From Bacillus sp. B1-b2 (lineage in GTDB: Bacteria; Bacillota; Bacilli; Bacillales; Cytobacillaceae), in NCBI RefSeq assembly GCF_009183415.1, contig NZ_WEHU01000010.1, positions 1-64,000 on the forward strand: a stretch of DNA of 64,000 nucleotides, read 5' to 3'. A program made the translations under genes and the position numbers. The notes under the pieces were generated by a model. The model did not search any database and had not been told where the DNA came from. It saw only the letters and a list, made by a program, of their open reading frames with translations. Below are positions 9,834 to 17,335 of this stretch, in pieces; within the stretch, counting starts at the first letter, position 1, and every line of letters starts with the position of its first letter.

Positions 9834-10868
9834 TCAGCTCCTTTTTCTTCTCTTTAGTAATAAATAGGCAAAAACAGGTGCACCAATTAGTGCAGTGATT
9901 ACTCCAATTGGTAATTCTGTTGGCGAAATAATCGTACGTGCTAGCAGGTCCGCTAATATTAAAAAGCCACTACCCGTTAATACAGATATAGCTAATAAAT
10001 GTTTATGATCTGGACCTATCATAATTCTGACAAAATGTGGGATAACCAACCCAACAAACCCAATTGTTCCAGAAACAGCTACTGCTGCACCTGTAATCAT
10101 CGAACCTGCTAGCAAAATTATTAATTTTCTTCTTCGCACAGATACACCTAGATGTTGTGCGCGCTCTTCTCCAAAGGCAAATGCATTTAATTCTCTTCCT
10201 TGTAATAAAAGAATCATAGACCCTATTAGAAAGAAAGGTAGTATCATTTGTATATAGCTCCACCCTCTCATGGATACACTACCTAATAACCAGCCAATAA
10301 TTTGACGTAATTCATTTTCTGTTAATGCAATCATTAAAGAAATAAAGGCACTTAGAAATGAACTAATAATAATACCTGTTAATATAATGGTTTCTACTCT
10401 CATAGAAGGATCCAGTTTACGAGCAAAGAAAATAACAAATAGAATAGTCATAAAGGAAAAGAGAACACTCATCAATGGTAGAGTGAAGCTCCCTAAAAAA
10501 GGTATTTGCAAATGAAAGAATAGGGTAATGACAGCTCCCAGCGAAGCACCTGAGGATACTCCAAGTGTGTATGGGTCTGCTAAAGGATTTCGAAGTAGAC
10601 CTTGAAAAGCAGCTCCTGCGATGGAAAGACTTGCACCTACTAATCCTGCTAGCAAGACTCTTGGCAAACGAATATTTTGCACAATGTTAATATGCATAGT
10701 GTCTACATTAGTTAGAACAGAATCTAATCCTATATAACTAATTAAAATTTTCAACACTGATAGAATTGGAACAGAAACAGTTCCAACTGATATCCCAACA
10801 ACGACAGAAACAAGGAGAAAAAAAGCGGCATATAAATAAGCCGCTTTTCTTTTATTATTTAAATACAT
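9834..10868 (-). CDS. btuC: B12/corrinoid ABC transporter permease (FecCD/BtuC family)
   Basis: This is a roughly ten-helix membrane permease of the FecCD family, 344 aa. Recognisable family motifs include RLPRVLLAGLVGASL near the N-terminus, GAAFQGLLRNPLADPYTLG, GTIGFVGLVIPH and the C-terminal helix-loop with DLLAR. It pairs with the BtuF-like lipoprotein upstream and the ATPase downstream. The frame is open to a GTG at 10901, but that start would overlap btuF by 47 nt and abuts its GGAAG. The ATG at 10868 (14-nt overlap with btuF) is preferred, with modest certainty. Confidence 0.88.
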   Translation of the reverse strand: MYLNNKRKAAYLYAAFFLLVSVVVGISVGTVSVPILSVLKILISYIGLDSVLTNVDTMHINIVQNIRLPRVLLAGLVGASLSIAGAAFQGLLRNPLADPYTLGVSSGASLGAVITLFFHLQIPFLGSFTLPLMSVLFSFMTILFVIFFARKLDPSMRVETIILTGIIISSFLSAFISLMIALTENELRQIIGWLLGSVSMRGWSYIQMILPFFLIGSMILLLQGRELNAFAFGEERAQHLGVSVRRRKLIILLAGSMITGAAVAVSGTIGFVGLVIPHFVRIMIGPDHKHLLAISVLTGSGFLILADLLARTIISPTELPIGVITALIGAPVFAYLLLKRRKRS

Positions 10869-11823
10869 CTGGGTAAACTGCTTCCGCAATTGCTTCGACA
10901 CCTTCCACTAAACGAGGGCCTGAACGCGTAACAGTGTCAGAATCTACATCTATAATCTGATTCTCTTTTACAGCTGTTACCTCTCCCCAGCCTTCACGAG
11001 CAATAATGGCATCTGCTGGATTTGCCTCTGAATAGCTTCCATAAGTTGTAATGACAACATCCGGATTTGCAGAAATAATTGCTTCTGGATCAACTTGAAT
11101 CCAACCCTCATCCGTTACTATGTTCTTTGCATTAATCGTATCTAACATTTCTTGCATGAAGGTATTCGTACCTGTTGTATAGATGCTCGGTTCTCCACTT
11201 ACTTCAATGTATACTGATTTTGTATCTTCAGCAGGAATATCTGCTGCTTTTTCTTTAATATCTTCCATTCTATCCTTCATATTTGTTACTAGCTCTGATG
11301 CTTCCTGTGTTTCACCAGTAACTTGTCCAATCATATCAATACTTTCATATACATCATCAAAATTATTAGCATCATTAACGACCACTACATCTATCCCTGA
11401 GTCGCGTAACTGTTGTAGTCCATCTGTTGAGGTATTAGCACTTGAGGCATGTGCTAATACCACATCTGGATCTAGAGAAATAATTTTCTCTACATTAAAT
11501 TCCATACCGCCTACTTTTTCAATATCAGCAACTTCAGCAGGATATGTATCATTATCTGTTACACCTACTAGTTCATCACCTAACCCAAGAGCAAAAACGA
11601 TTTCTGTATTACTAGGAATAAGAGATACCAGTTTCTCTGGTTTATCCTCAATTACTACTTCCTCTCCAACAGCATCTGTGATGGTTAAAGGATAGCTTGC
11701 CTGTTCTGTTTGTGAAGACTCATTCTCATTACTTGGTTTTTCTTCTGTCTTCGTCTCCCCACACGCTGCTAGTACTCCTACTGCTAGCATGCTTGCTAGC
11801 AAAATAGAATAAAACTTTTTCAT
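10855..11823 (-). CDS. btuF: Cobalamin/corrinoid-binding lipoprotein (BtuF-like)
   Basis: This is the extracellular substrate-binding subunit of the B12 importer, 322 aa. The lipoprotein signal MKKFYSILLASMLAVGVLAAC ends in the lipobox L-A-A-C, with Cys about residue 21. A Ser/Glu/Thr-rich linker follows, then a periplasmic-binding-protein type III fold (DKPEKLVSLIPSNTEIVFALG, NTDTYPAE-like segment, GGMEFNVEKI). The ATG at 11823 has GGAAGGAAG about 9 nt upstream; longer in-frame starts lack a site. It is first in the operon and lies directly behind the cobalamin riboswitch and its terminator. Confidence 0.92.
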   Translation of the reverse strand: MKKFYSILLASMLAVGVLAACGETKTEEKPSNENESSQTEQASYPLTITDAVGEEVVIEDKPEKLVSLIPSNTEIVFALGLGDELVGVTDNDTYPAEVADIEKVGGMEFNVEKIISLDPDVVLAHASSANTSTDGLQQLRDSGIDVVVVNDANNFDDVYESIDMIGQVTGETQEASELVTNMKDRMEDIKEKAADIPAEDTKSVYIEVSGEPSIYTTGTNTFMQEMLDTINAKNIVTDEGWIQVDPEAIISANPDVVITTYGSYSEANPADAIIAREGWGEVTAVKENQIIDVDSDTVTRSGPRLVEGVEAIAEAVYPDVFK

Positions 11824-11880
11824 TCTTTTATTCTTCCTTCCTGTCATTTGATAGCAATAATTCATTGCTTCATATAAGGT

Positions 11881-11920
11881 GAAAAATAAAAAACATCTCT
11901 AAATTATGCATAGAGATGTT
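11881..11920 (-). terminator. Riboswitch-associated intrinsic terminator
   Basis: ACATCTCT (11893-11900) and AGAGATGT (11912-11919) form a stem. On the minus strand it is followed by TTTTTATTTTTC. It sits between the B12 aptamer and btuF and is the likely expression platform. Confidence 0.85.
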
Positions 11921-11984
11921 GGGAATGTCTTTAAAAATAGCTTTCAAAGCGCGCTCCACACCACCCTATCCTCGTAGGTTATTA

Positions 11985-12160
11985 GGTGTATAGAAAGTGG
12001 CAGGTCTCCTGACTCATGATTAGCGCAGAATCAGAACCTTCCCATACATTTGTACAGTGGTATACTCTCTGTCTGCAATCATTTACAGTGGCGGGACCGC
12101 GTTGGATTTGCACCAACTTCCCTTTTAAGAGACTGTTTTTTAGTTCATAGAGCCTTACTA
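11985..12160 (-). promoter_or_regulatory. Cobalamin (B12) riboswitch
   Basis: On the minus strand the conserved pieces occur in order: AAGGGAA then GGTGCAAATCC (near 12104-12124), GGTCCCGCCACTGTAA (near 12085-12100), and the 3' B12-box GAGTCAGGAGACCTGCC (11999-12015). These match the cobalamin-aptamer consensus closely. With the terminator at 11881-11920, it should switch off the btuF-btuC-yvrA-yvqK operon when adenosylcobalamin is plentiful. Confidence 0.95.
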
Positions 12161-12204
12161 AAAAAAGTCTCACCATTTTCTATCTATTTCATTTTTCTTC
12201 TTTT

Positions 12205-12233
12205 CGATTATACACTGTTTTATTAGAAAAAAA
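12205..12233 (-). promoter_or_regulatory. Probable promoter of the B12 operon
   Basis: A perfect -10 TATAAT (complement of 12205-12210) lies just upstream of the riboswitch. The -35 region is a T-rich stretch and is weak. Confidence 0.45.
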
Positions 12234-12239
12234 ACACTG

Positions 12240-12974
12240 TTATGACAAACTTAAGTAAGGGTCTACGGGAATACTATTCCCTAAAGCTATGCCTTCTTCT
12301 GATAGAACACATGTGTAACTCAGTAATAAAACTCCTGCCTTTTCTGCGTCCTGTAAGCTTTGGGAGAAATCAGGATCAATAGAAGTAGCTCCTGTGACAA
12401 TACTTACATCTTCTCGTTGAACAATAAAGAGAATAGCTCCTTTTATACTTCCATCCTTTACAATGGAGGTTAGCTCAGTAACATGCTTTGTTCCTCTTTT
12501 TGTTACCGCATCAGGGAATAGCCCTATCCCGTCTTTTCCCATTGTAACACTCTTAACCTCTAGCAGTAGTTGTTCACCAAGCTCATTCTCCAACAGAAAA
12601 TCCCATCTAGAGTGACCATACGTATACTCTGATTTAACCCAATGATAGAAAGCTAGTTCTTTGATCTTATTCTGCTTTAGTACGAGCTCGACTAGCTTAT
12701 TTGGGTAAGTAGTATTTATTGAAACAAACTTCCCATTCCATTCTACATATACAGCTGTCCACTTTGTCTTTCGATTAGGATTCTTACTTGGAAGGACATA
12801 TATTGTCGATCCCTCTCTCAATAGTTCGATCAATCTTCCTGGATCCGCTAAATGTACTCTTTCTATTTCCTTCGTTTCATTGGAGAAACAATGAAGGATA
12901 AAGCGATTGGGTCTTTCCAAGAACGTCATTTCTATTAGCTCATCAGGAAAATTCAGCAGTAAGTTTTGTTTCAT
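12240..12974 (-). CDS. sfsA: SfsA family protein (sugar fermentation stimulation homolog)
   Basis: A cytoplasmic protein of the SfsA family, named from E. coli where it was linked to maltose gene expression. Its biochemical role is unresolved; the fold contains a nuclease-like core with OB-type N-domain. Family signatures seen: F-x-E-R-P-N-R-F near the start, VHLADPGRLIELL, W-D-F-L-L-E and LLLEVKSVTM, FPDAVTKRGTKHVTEL and AILFIVQR. The E/D-x-K nuclease-like residues are in E-V-K. The ATG at 12974 is preferred because GGTGATGA lies just upstream; an ATG at 12992 has no site. It follows the unknown gene at 12996-13772 closely, so they are probably co-transcribed. Confidence 0.9.
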   Translation of the reverse strand: MKQNLLLNFPDELIEMTFLERPNRFILHCFSNETKEIERVHLADPGRLIELLREGSTIYVLPSKNPNRKTKWTAVYVEWNGKFVSINTTYPNKLVELVLKQNKIKELAFYHWVKSEYTYGHSRWDFLLENELGEQLLLEVKSVTMGKDGIGLFPDAVTKRGTKHVTELTSIVKDGSIKGAILFIVQREDVSIVTGATSIDPDFSQSLQDAEKAGVLLLSYTCVLSEEGIALGNSIPVDPYLSLS

Positions 12975-12995
12975 TTCATCACCAGTCATCATTTT

Positions 12996-13772
12996 TTATA
13001 GGATGGTAATCTGCCACTCCTTTGTTTTTTTATCAAAAGTCAGCTTTGCATCCATTTTTTGTTTACTATTTTTCTCATATTCCTCGTACATATCATCCAT
13101 ATTATCGAAATCTCCTAACACCCAAATCGGTATTTCTAATTTAGAACGATTTTGAGAAGCTTTTTGTAGGGATAAGACCATACCTTCACGCATAAATCGT
13201 TTTAATTCTGTAACCATCTCTAGTGGGATTACTGGATATACTCGTTTCTTTTTAATGCCTAGAAGAGCCTTTTCTGCCTTTAATTCTGAGGATTTATTAG
13301 CAATTACTTCTGAAAACAAAGTAAAGAAGGAGTCCATTCTTTTATAATATGTCTTATTAAACCAACCATCATCATGTGCTAAGTATACATATTGATTATT
13401 TAATGATTGCCAGAATGGAGTTTTAAGTGGCTCCATTTTATGTCCTAAATAGAGGAGCTCTGCTATAGGTTGTCCTTCTAGAACATCTAGTGCTTCTACT
13501 TCTTCAAAATCTATCCATACAAAGTCTCCATAACCATAATGATTGTCCTTTGAAAACTTTGCTAAACTATGATTAGGAATGTATTCGAATTGTGTATGGC
13601 TATGGAATTCCCCATCATCATATTGATGTTTTAATAATAATAGAGAAGGAAGTGTACTAAACAACACCTTATAGAACTCACTAAATTCTATTCCATATGT
13701 AAGAACAAAGCGTTCTTTCTCATTTAAATGCACATAAATCACGTCTCGAATATCCAAATTACCTTTTTTCAA
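12996..13772 (-). CDS. Conserved-looking hypothetical protein upstream of sfsA
   Basis: 258 residues, soluble, with no signal peptide or transmembrane segment. I do not recognise a family. It is acidic-aromatic in the middle (YGYGDFVWIDFEEVEALD), with a basic KKKRVYPVIPLEMV segment and a Lys-rich C-terminus ending in KEWQITIL. Codon usage and a strong GGGGG ribosome binding site 7-8 nt before a TTG at 13772 support a real gene. The longest frame begins five codons earlier at another TTG inside that site. The 21-nt spacing to sfsA suggests translational linkage, but that gives no clear function. Confidence 0.75.
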   Translation of the reverse strand: MKKGNLDIRDVIYVHLNEKERFVLTYGIEFSEFYKVLFSTLPSLLLLKHQYDDGEFHSHTQFEYIPNHSLAKFSKDNHYGYGDFVWIDFEEVEALDVLEGQPIAELLYLGHKMEPLKTPFWQSLNNQYVYLAHDDGWFNKTYYKRMDSFFTLFSEVIANKSSELKAEKALLGIKKKRVYPVIPLEMVTELKRFMREGMVLSLQKASQNRSKLEIPIWVLGDFDNMDDMYEEYEKNSKQKMDAKLTFDKKTKEWQITIL

Positions 13773-14010
13773 AAGTAAAACCCCCAATCCCTATCTACGT
13801 TCGCCTTGCTATTTATTTGAATCATCCTATTCATTATGACTGGAAAAACTTAGTTTAAGTCTTACATGTTGTTTTGTTTATTCAGTGAAAGAATTCTACT
13901 ATTCTTTATCCTTGTCCATCATCTTTATCATCATACAATTTGTTTTCTAGATTGTAACCACTTTAGTGTAACAAATAATGAGAAAAATTTCTTACATGAA
14001 CTTTCTAATT

Positions 14011-14053
14011 GAAAAAAAAGGAAAAAACCATGTTTTTGATCAAAAACATGGTT
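14011..14053 (-). terminator. Terminator of the amidohydrolase gene
   Basis: A perfect 14+14 bp palindrome (14026-14053, arms beginning AACCATGTTTTTGA) is followed on the minus strand by TTTTTTCCTTTTTTTTC. It is a strong intrinsic terminator 24 bp after the stop. Confidence 0.9.
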
Positions 14054-14076
14054 CCGCTTGTTTCAAACTCTTAAAC

Positions 14077-15411
14077 TTACCCTATATTTGTGTTTTTCAA
14101 CAGTCTCTTGATACTATTATCGGCTTCTCTTAATACGACTGTTTTATCCACGGTCTTCATTATTTTATTCTCCATGACAATATGGCCATCTACAATAGTG
14201 GTTTCGACATCTGCTCTAGTAGCGGAATAAACAATGCGAGAGATTGGGTCCACATCATAAGAAGGAAAGGTATGAAAATTGTTCAAGTTAAGAATGGCAA
14301 GATCTGCTCTCTTTCCAACCTCTATGCTGCCTATCTCACTCTCCAAGCCAACTGCTCTTGCACCTCCGATAGTGGCCATTCTGAATACAGTTCTAGCATC
14401 CATTGCAGTTGGACCATGTATTGGCTTTTGAATGAGGGCCGCTAAGCGCATTTCATTGAACATATCTAAGTTATTATTACAAGGTGCTCCGTCTGCTCCT
14501 AAACTAACGGAGGCATGATTGCATAATAGGTGGTGGGTATCAGCAATACCTGAGGCAAGCTTTAAGTTGGAGCCAGGGCAGTGACTAACATGTACCCCCT
14601 TCTCTTGAATAATCCGTTTTTCCTCTTCATCGAGCCAAACACAATGAGCTAAGATAAGGCGATCATTTGCTAATCCAAGGTGATCCAAGTAGACGATATT
14701 CCTCATCCCAGTCTCTTCTTGGACAATTTGAATTTCCCCTTTATTCTCTGAAGCATGTGTATGGACTTTCACATCATAATAATCAGATAGCACCTTTACT
14801 TCCTTTAATAGCTCCTCAGTACAAGAAACAACAAAACGCGGAGAAAAAGCATATTGTATTCTCCTATCATCAAAACCATCCCACTTCTCCAGCAAATCCA
14901 CACTTTTCTGAATAGATTCTCCCGTTTTCTCTTGTAAGGCTAGTGGAACTTCATTTCCTTTATCCATCATAACTTTTCCTGAAACTGCACGGATTCCACT
15001 TTCAGCAATGGCACGAAAAGCAAATTCCGTATGATGTACCGTCTCCATATCCACGATTGTTGTTGTTCCACTTTCAAGAAGTTCTCCAATTCCAAGCATA
15101 GCGGAATAGTAAATAGACTCTTCATCATGTGCTGCTTCTAATGGCCATATTCTTTTTCTTAGCCAATCCATTAACTCTAGGTCATCTCCTTTCCCACGAA
15201 AGAGAGTCTGGCATAAATGAATATGTGTTTGCACAAACCCAGGGATAACCGTTCGGTTGGTAGCATCTACTATTTTATCTACTCCATCAGTAGGTAAGTT
15301 TAGACCAATGTTCTTGATTATATTGTTTTCAATATATATGTCTCCTTGAATAATATCCTCCGTACCATTCATCGTAACAATTTGAGCATTTTTTATTAAT
15401 AAACTTTTCAA
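14077..15411 (-). CDS. Amidohydrolase / purine-type deaminase (SsnA-MtaD-guanine deaminase superfamily)
   Basis: A 444-residue metal-dependent hydrolase of the amidohydrolase superfamily, subtype containing guanine, 8-oxoguanine, adenosine/MTA/SAH deaminases and atrazine-type chlorohydrolases. Metal and catalytic motifs: THIHLCQTLFRG (HxH), VHTHASE (His, plus His/Glu acid-base pair), LAHCVWLDEEE (His), VSHCPGSNLKLASGI and SLGADGAPCNNN (Asp). A beta-sandwich composite domain with VIPGF and GKRADLAILN flanks the barrel. The TTG at 15411 is chosen: AAGGGGG lies 7 nt upstream. The longest frame would begin inside the riboswitch terminator. The purine riboswitch upstream argues for a purine base or nucleoside as substrate, but motifs alone cannot name it. 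Confidence 0.85.
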   Translation of the reverse strand: MKSLLIKNAQIVTMNGTEDIIQGDIYIENNIIKNIGLNLPTDGVDKIVDATNRTVIPGFVQTHIHLCQTLFRGKGDDLELMDWLRKRIWPLEAAHDEESIYYSAMLGIGELLESGTTTIVDMETVHHTEFAFRAIAESGIRAVSGKVMMDKGNEVPLALQEKTGESIQKSVDLLEKWDGFDDRRIQYAFSPRFVVSCTEELLKEVKVLSDYYDVKVHTHASENKGEIQIVQEETGMRNIVYLDHLGLANDRLILAHCVWLDEEEKRIIQEKGVHVSHCPGSNLKLASGIADTHHLLCNHASVSLGADGAPCNNNLDMFNEMRLAALIQKPIHGPTAMDARTVFRMATIGGARAVGLESEIGSIEVGKRADLAILNLNNFHTFPSYDVDPISRIVYSATRADVETTIVDGHIVMENKIMKTVDKTVVLREADNSIKRLLKNTNIG

Positions 15412-15460
15412 AACCCTTCCCCCTTTAATTCCCTTATGTTTACTGACAAAATAATTAGGC

Positions 15461-15519
15461 AAAATAAAAAAGCTACGAAAAAATATGCTTTTACTTTCCT
15501 AAGCATATTTTTTCGTAGC
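15461..15519 (-). terminator. Purine-riboswitch expression platform (terminator)
   Basis: A 19-bp perfect inverted repeat (15472-15490 and 15501-15519) with a 10-nt loop is followed on the minus strand by TTTTTTATTTT. Its 5' arm contains the 3' strand of the aptamer P1 helix (15509-15517). Ligand-stabilised P1 and the full terminator therefore exclude each other. Confidence 0.88.
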
Positions 15520-15579
15520 AAGAAATTTACGGTTTCCTAGTAGAGACCCTTAAACCAATTATTAAGGATATACGAAAAA
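15509..15579 (-). promoter_or_regulatory. Purine riboswitch aptamer, variant core, predicted ON switch
   Basis: On the minus strand the three-way junction is clear. P1 is UUUUUCGUA/UACGAAAAA. P2 is CCUUAA/UUAAGG with loop UAAUUGGU (ends in the conserved GG). J2/3 is GUCUCUAC. P3 is AGGAAA/UUUCUU with loop CCGUAAA, identical to the B. subtilis xpt L3. J3/1 is GCUA. The pyrimidine equivalent to position 74 is C, the guanine-class base. Departures from the usual guanine consensus: J3/1 has G (or lacks A) where A73 is normal, and L2/P2 has a U-U opposition and is one nucleotide off. P1 overlaps the terminator as in the adenine-sensing pbuE architecture, so binding should turn the deaminase gene on. 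Confidence 0.85.
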
Positions 15580-15785
15580 GCTGGTATTTCTTCATTCAGT
15601 TTTGCATGTCATATCCTTATTTTACGCTTTTATCTGCTTCATTCAAGTTAATTGTCAGAATATTTGACACACTATTTTAAAGGAGCTCTTTCATTTAGTC
15701 ATTTCATTCTTTTCATAATTTACATATAATAAAACAGGACAGATATTTACGTATACCTAAAATCTTGGAAGGGAGAGTGAGAAGT

Positions 15786-17141
15786 ATGATACAGCAAATG
15801 ACAGAAAATCAAATCACACATCATATCATTCAGACAATTACAGAGAACAACAAATCTGAATTTGAAACAATTGTCGATGAATTACAACCATACGACATAG
15901 CTCAAATTTATGAAAGTCTCCCCGAAGAGCATAGGACAGGCTTTTTACTTTTACTAAAGGTAGACTTACTGGCAGACCTTTTAGAGGAATTAGAGAAAGA
16001 GGAGCAACTGGAAGTCTTAAACAAACTTGGTATGAATACAGGTAAAGTTTTAGACCTTATGGACAATGACGATCTTGCCTCTTTACTAAATGAGCTTTCT
16101 CCTGAGCATATCGAACATTTACTAGGAGAGATGAAAAAAGAGGAATCCTTGATTGTTCAAAATCTAATGAATTACCCAGATGAAACTGCTGGACGCTTAA
16201 TGACGAACCGATTTGTTTGGATTCGTGATTACTACACAACAAGAGAAGCTGTGGATAAATTGAAGTCTTTTGCTGATTTTGCAGAAACATTAAGCTATCT
16301 ATATGTAGTGGATCAGAAGAGAAAATTAGTTGGCGTTGTTTCCTATCGTGACCTTCTTATTGCAGAACCACAAGACAAAATCAGAGATATTATGTATGAA
16401 CGTGTTATTAGTGTTACGGTTGATCAAGACCAGGAAGAAGTGGCACAAACGATTCAAAAATATGATTTCTTAGCCATTCCCGTAGTAAATGAAAATCATG
16501 TACTACTGGGGATTGTAACAATCGATGATATGATTGATGTTGTCCTTCAAGAAGCAGATGAAGATATTCAAAAATTATCAGCTACGGGAAAGGCAATAGA
16601 CTTCGATACAAAAGCAACCGTTGCTGCTTATCGTAGATTGCCATGGTTAATTTTATTATTATTTATCGGTATAGTCTCTGGAAGTATTATTAGCAACTTT
16701 GAAGATGTCTTGACAAAGGTTGTTGCGCTATCTTTCTTTATGCCTATGATTTCAGGAATGACTGGTAATACAGGAACCCAATCGCTAGCAGTTGTTGTTC
16801 GTGGACTTATTTCTAATACTATAGATAAAAAGGTTGTTACAAATCTTATTATACGAGAATTGATGGTTGGATTAATCATTGGTATTACTTGTGGAGTACT
16901 CATTACTTTAATTGCCTTTTTCTGGCAAGGAGATATTATGTTAGGCCTAGTTGTTGGTCTCTCCTTAATCTGCACCCTAGTAATCGGAACACTATCTGGT
17001 ACTATCATCCCTATCATTCTATACAAGTTAAAAATAGACCCTGCTGTAGCATCTGGGCCACTTATTACCACTTTAAATGATATTTTTTCACTCTTTATTT
17101 ATTTTGGTATAGCTCAAGCATTTCTTACACATCTAATGTAA
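15786..17141 (+). CDS. mgtE: Magnesium transporter MgtE
   Basis: A homodimeric Mg2+ channel of 451 aa, the same length as B. subtilis MgtE. An N-terminal superhelical domain (to ~130) is followed by two CBS domains (~135-255: the KLVGVVSYRDLL and VLLGIVTIDDMIDVV elements), which gate the pore by sensing Mg2+. A five-helix membrane domain with PMISGMTGNTGTQSLAVVVRG and PAVASGPLITTLND follows, carrying the pore motif and the D of the ion site. The ATG at 15786 has GGGAGAG upstream; a longer frame from TTG 15765 starts within that site. I found no M-box riboswitch in the leader, unlike B. subtilis mgtE. Confidence 0.95.
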   Translation: MIQQMTENQITHHIIQTITENNKSEFETIVDELQPYDIAQIYESLPEEHRTGFLLLLKVDLLADLLEELEKEEQLEVLNKLGMNTGKVLDLMDNDDLASLLNELSPEHIEHLLGEMKKEESLIVQNLMNYPDETAGRLMTNRFVWIRDYYTTREAVDKLKSFADFAETLSYLYVVDQKRKLVGVVSYRDLLIAEPQDKIRDIMYERVISVTVDQDQEEVAQTIQKYDFLAIPVVNENHVLLGIVTIDDMIDVVLQEADEDIQKLSATGKAIDFDTKATVAAYRRLPWLILLLFIGIVSGSIISNFEDVLTKVVALSFFMPMISGMTGNTGTQSLAVVVRGLISNTIDKKVVTNLIIRELMVGLIIGITCGVLITLIAFFWQGDIMLGLVVGLSLICTLVIGTLSGTIIPIILYKLKIDPAVASGPLITTLNDIFSLFIYFGIAQAFLTHLM

Positions 17142-17148
17142 TACGATA

Positions 17149-17195
17149 GAAGCGCGCATTAAACAAAAGAAAAATTTAATTCGCGCTTCTTTTTT
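17149..17195 (+). terminator. Terminator of mgtE
   Basis: GAAGCGCG (17149-17156) pairs with CGCGCTTC (17182-17189), extended by ATTAAA/TTTAAT, followed by TTTTTTC. Confidence 0.9.
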
Positions 17196-17335
17196 CATGC
17201 TCTTAATCCCACTTTGTAATAATAACCTCTCTTTCCCACAGCCTCTAAGTAACATAAAGCTACTAATAAAGGAAACCAAATACTATCAACATTCGTCTAT
17301 ATAGATAAGAATATTTTTTTATAGGGGAATGAAAA

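Noticed and set aside
11183-11695. 170-codon ORF opposite btuF
   Set aside because: Low-complexity Ser/Thr/Ile composition is the shadow of the Glu/Asp-rich btuF frame on the other strand.
12205-12245. ACACTGTT repeats after sfsA as a terminator
   Set aside because: The two copies are direct, not inverted, so no hairpin forms.
15580-15785. M-box (Mg2+) riboswitch before mgtE
   Set aside because: The leader is too short and lacks the conserved M-box blocks.
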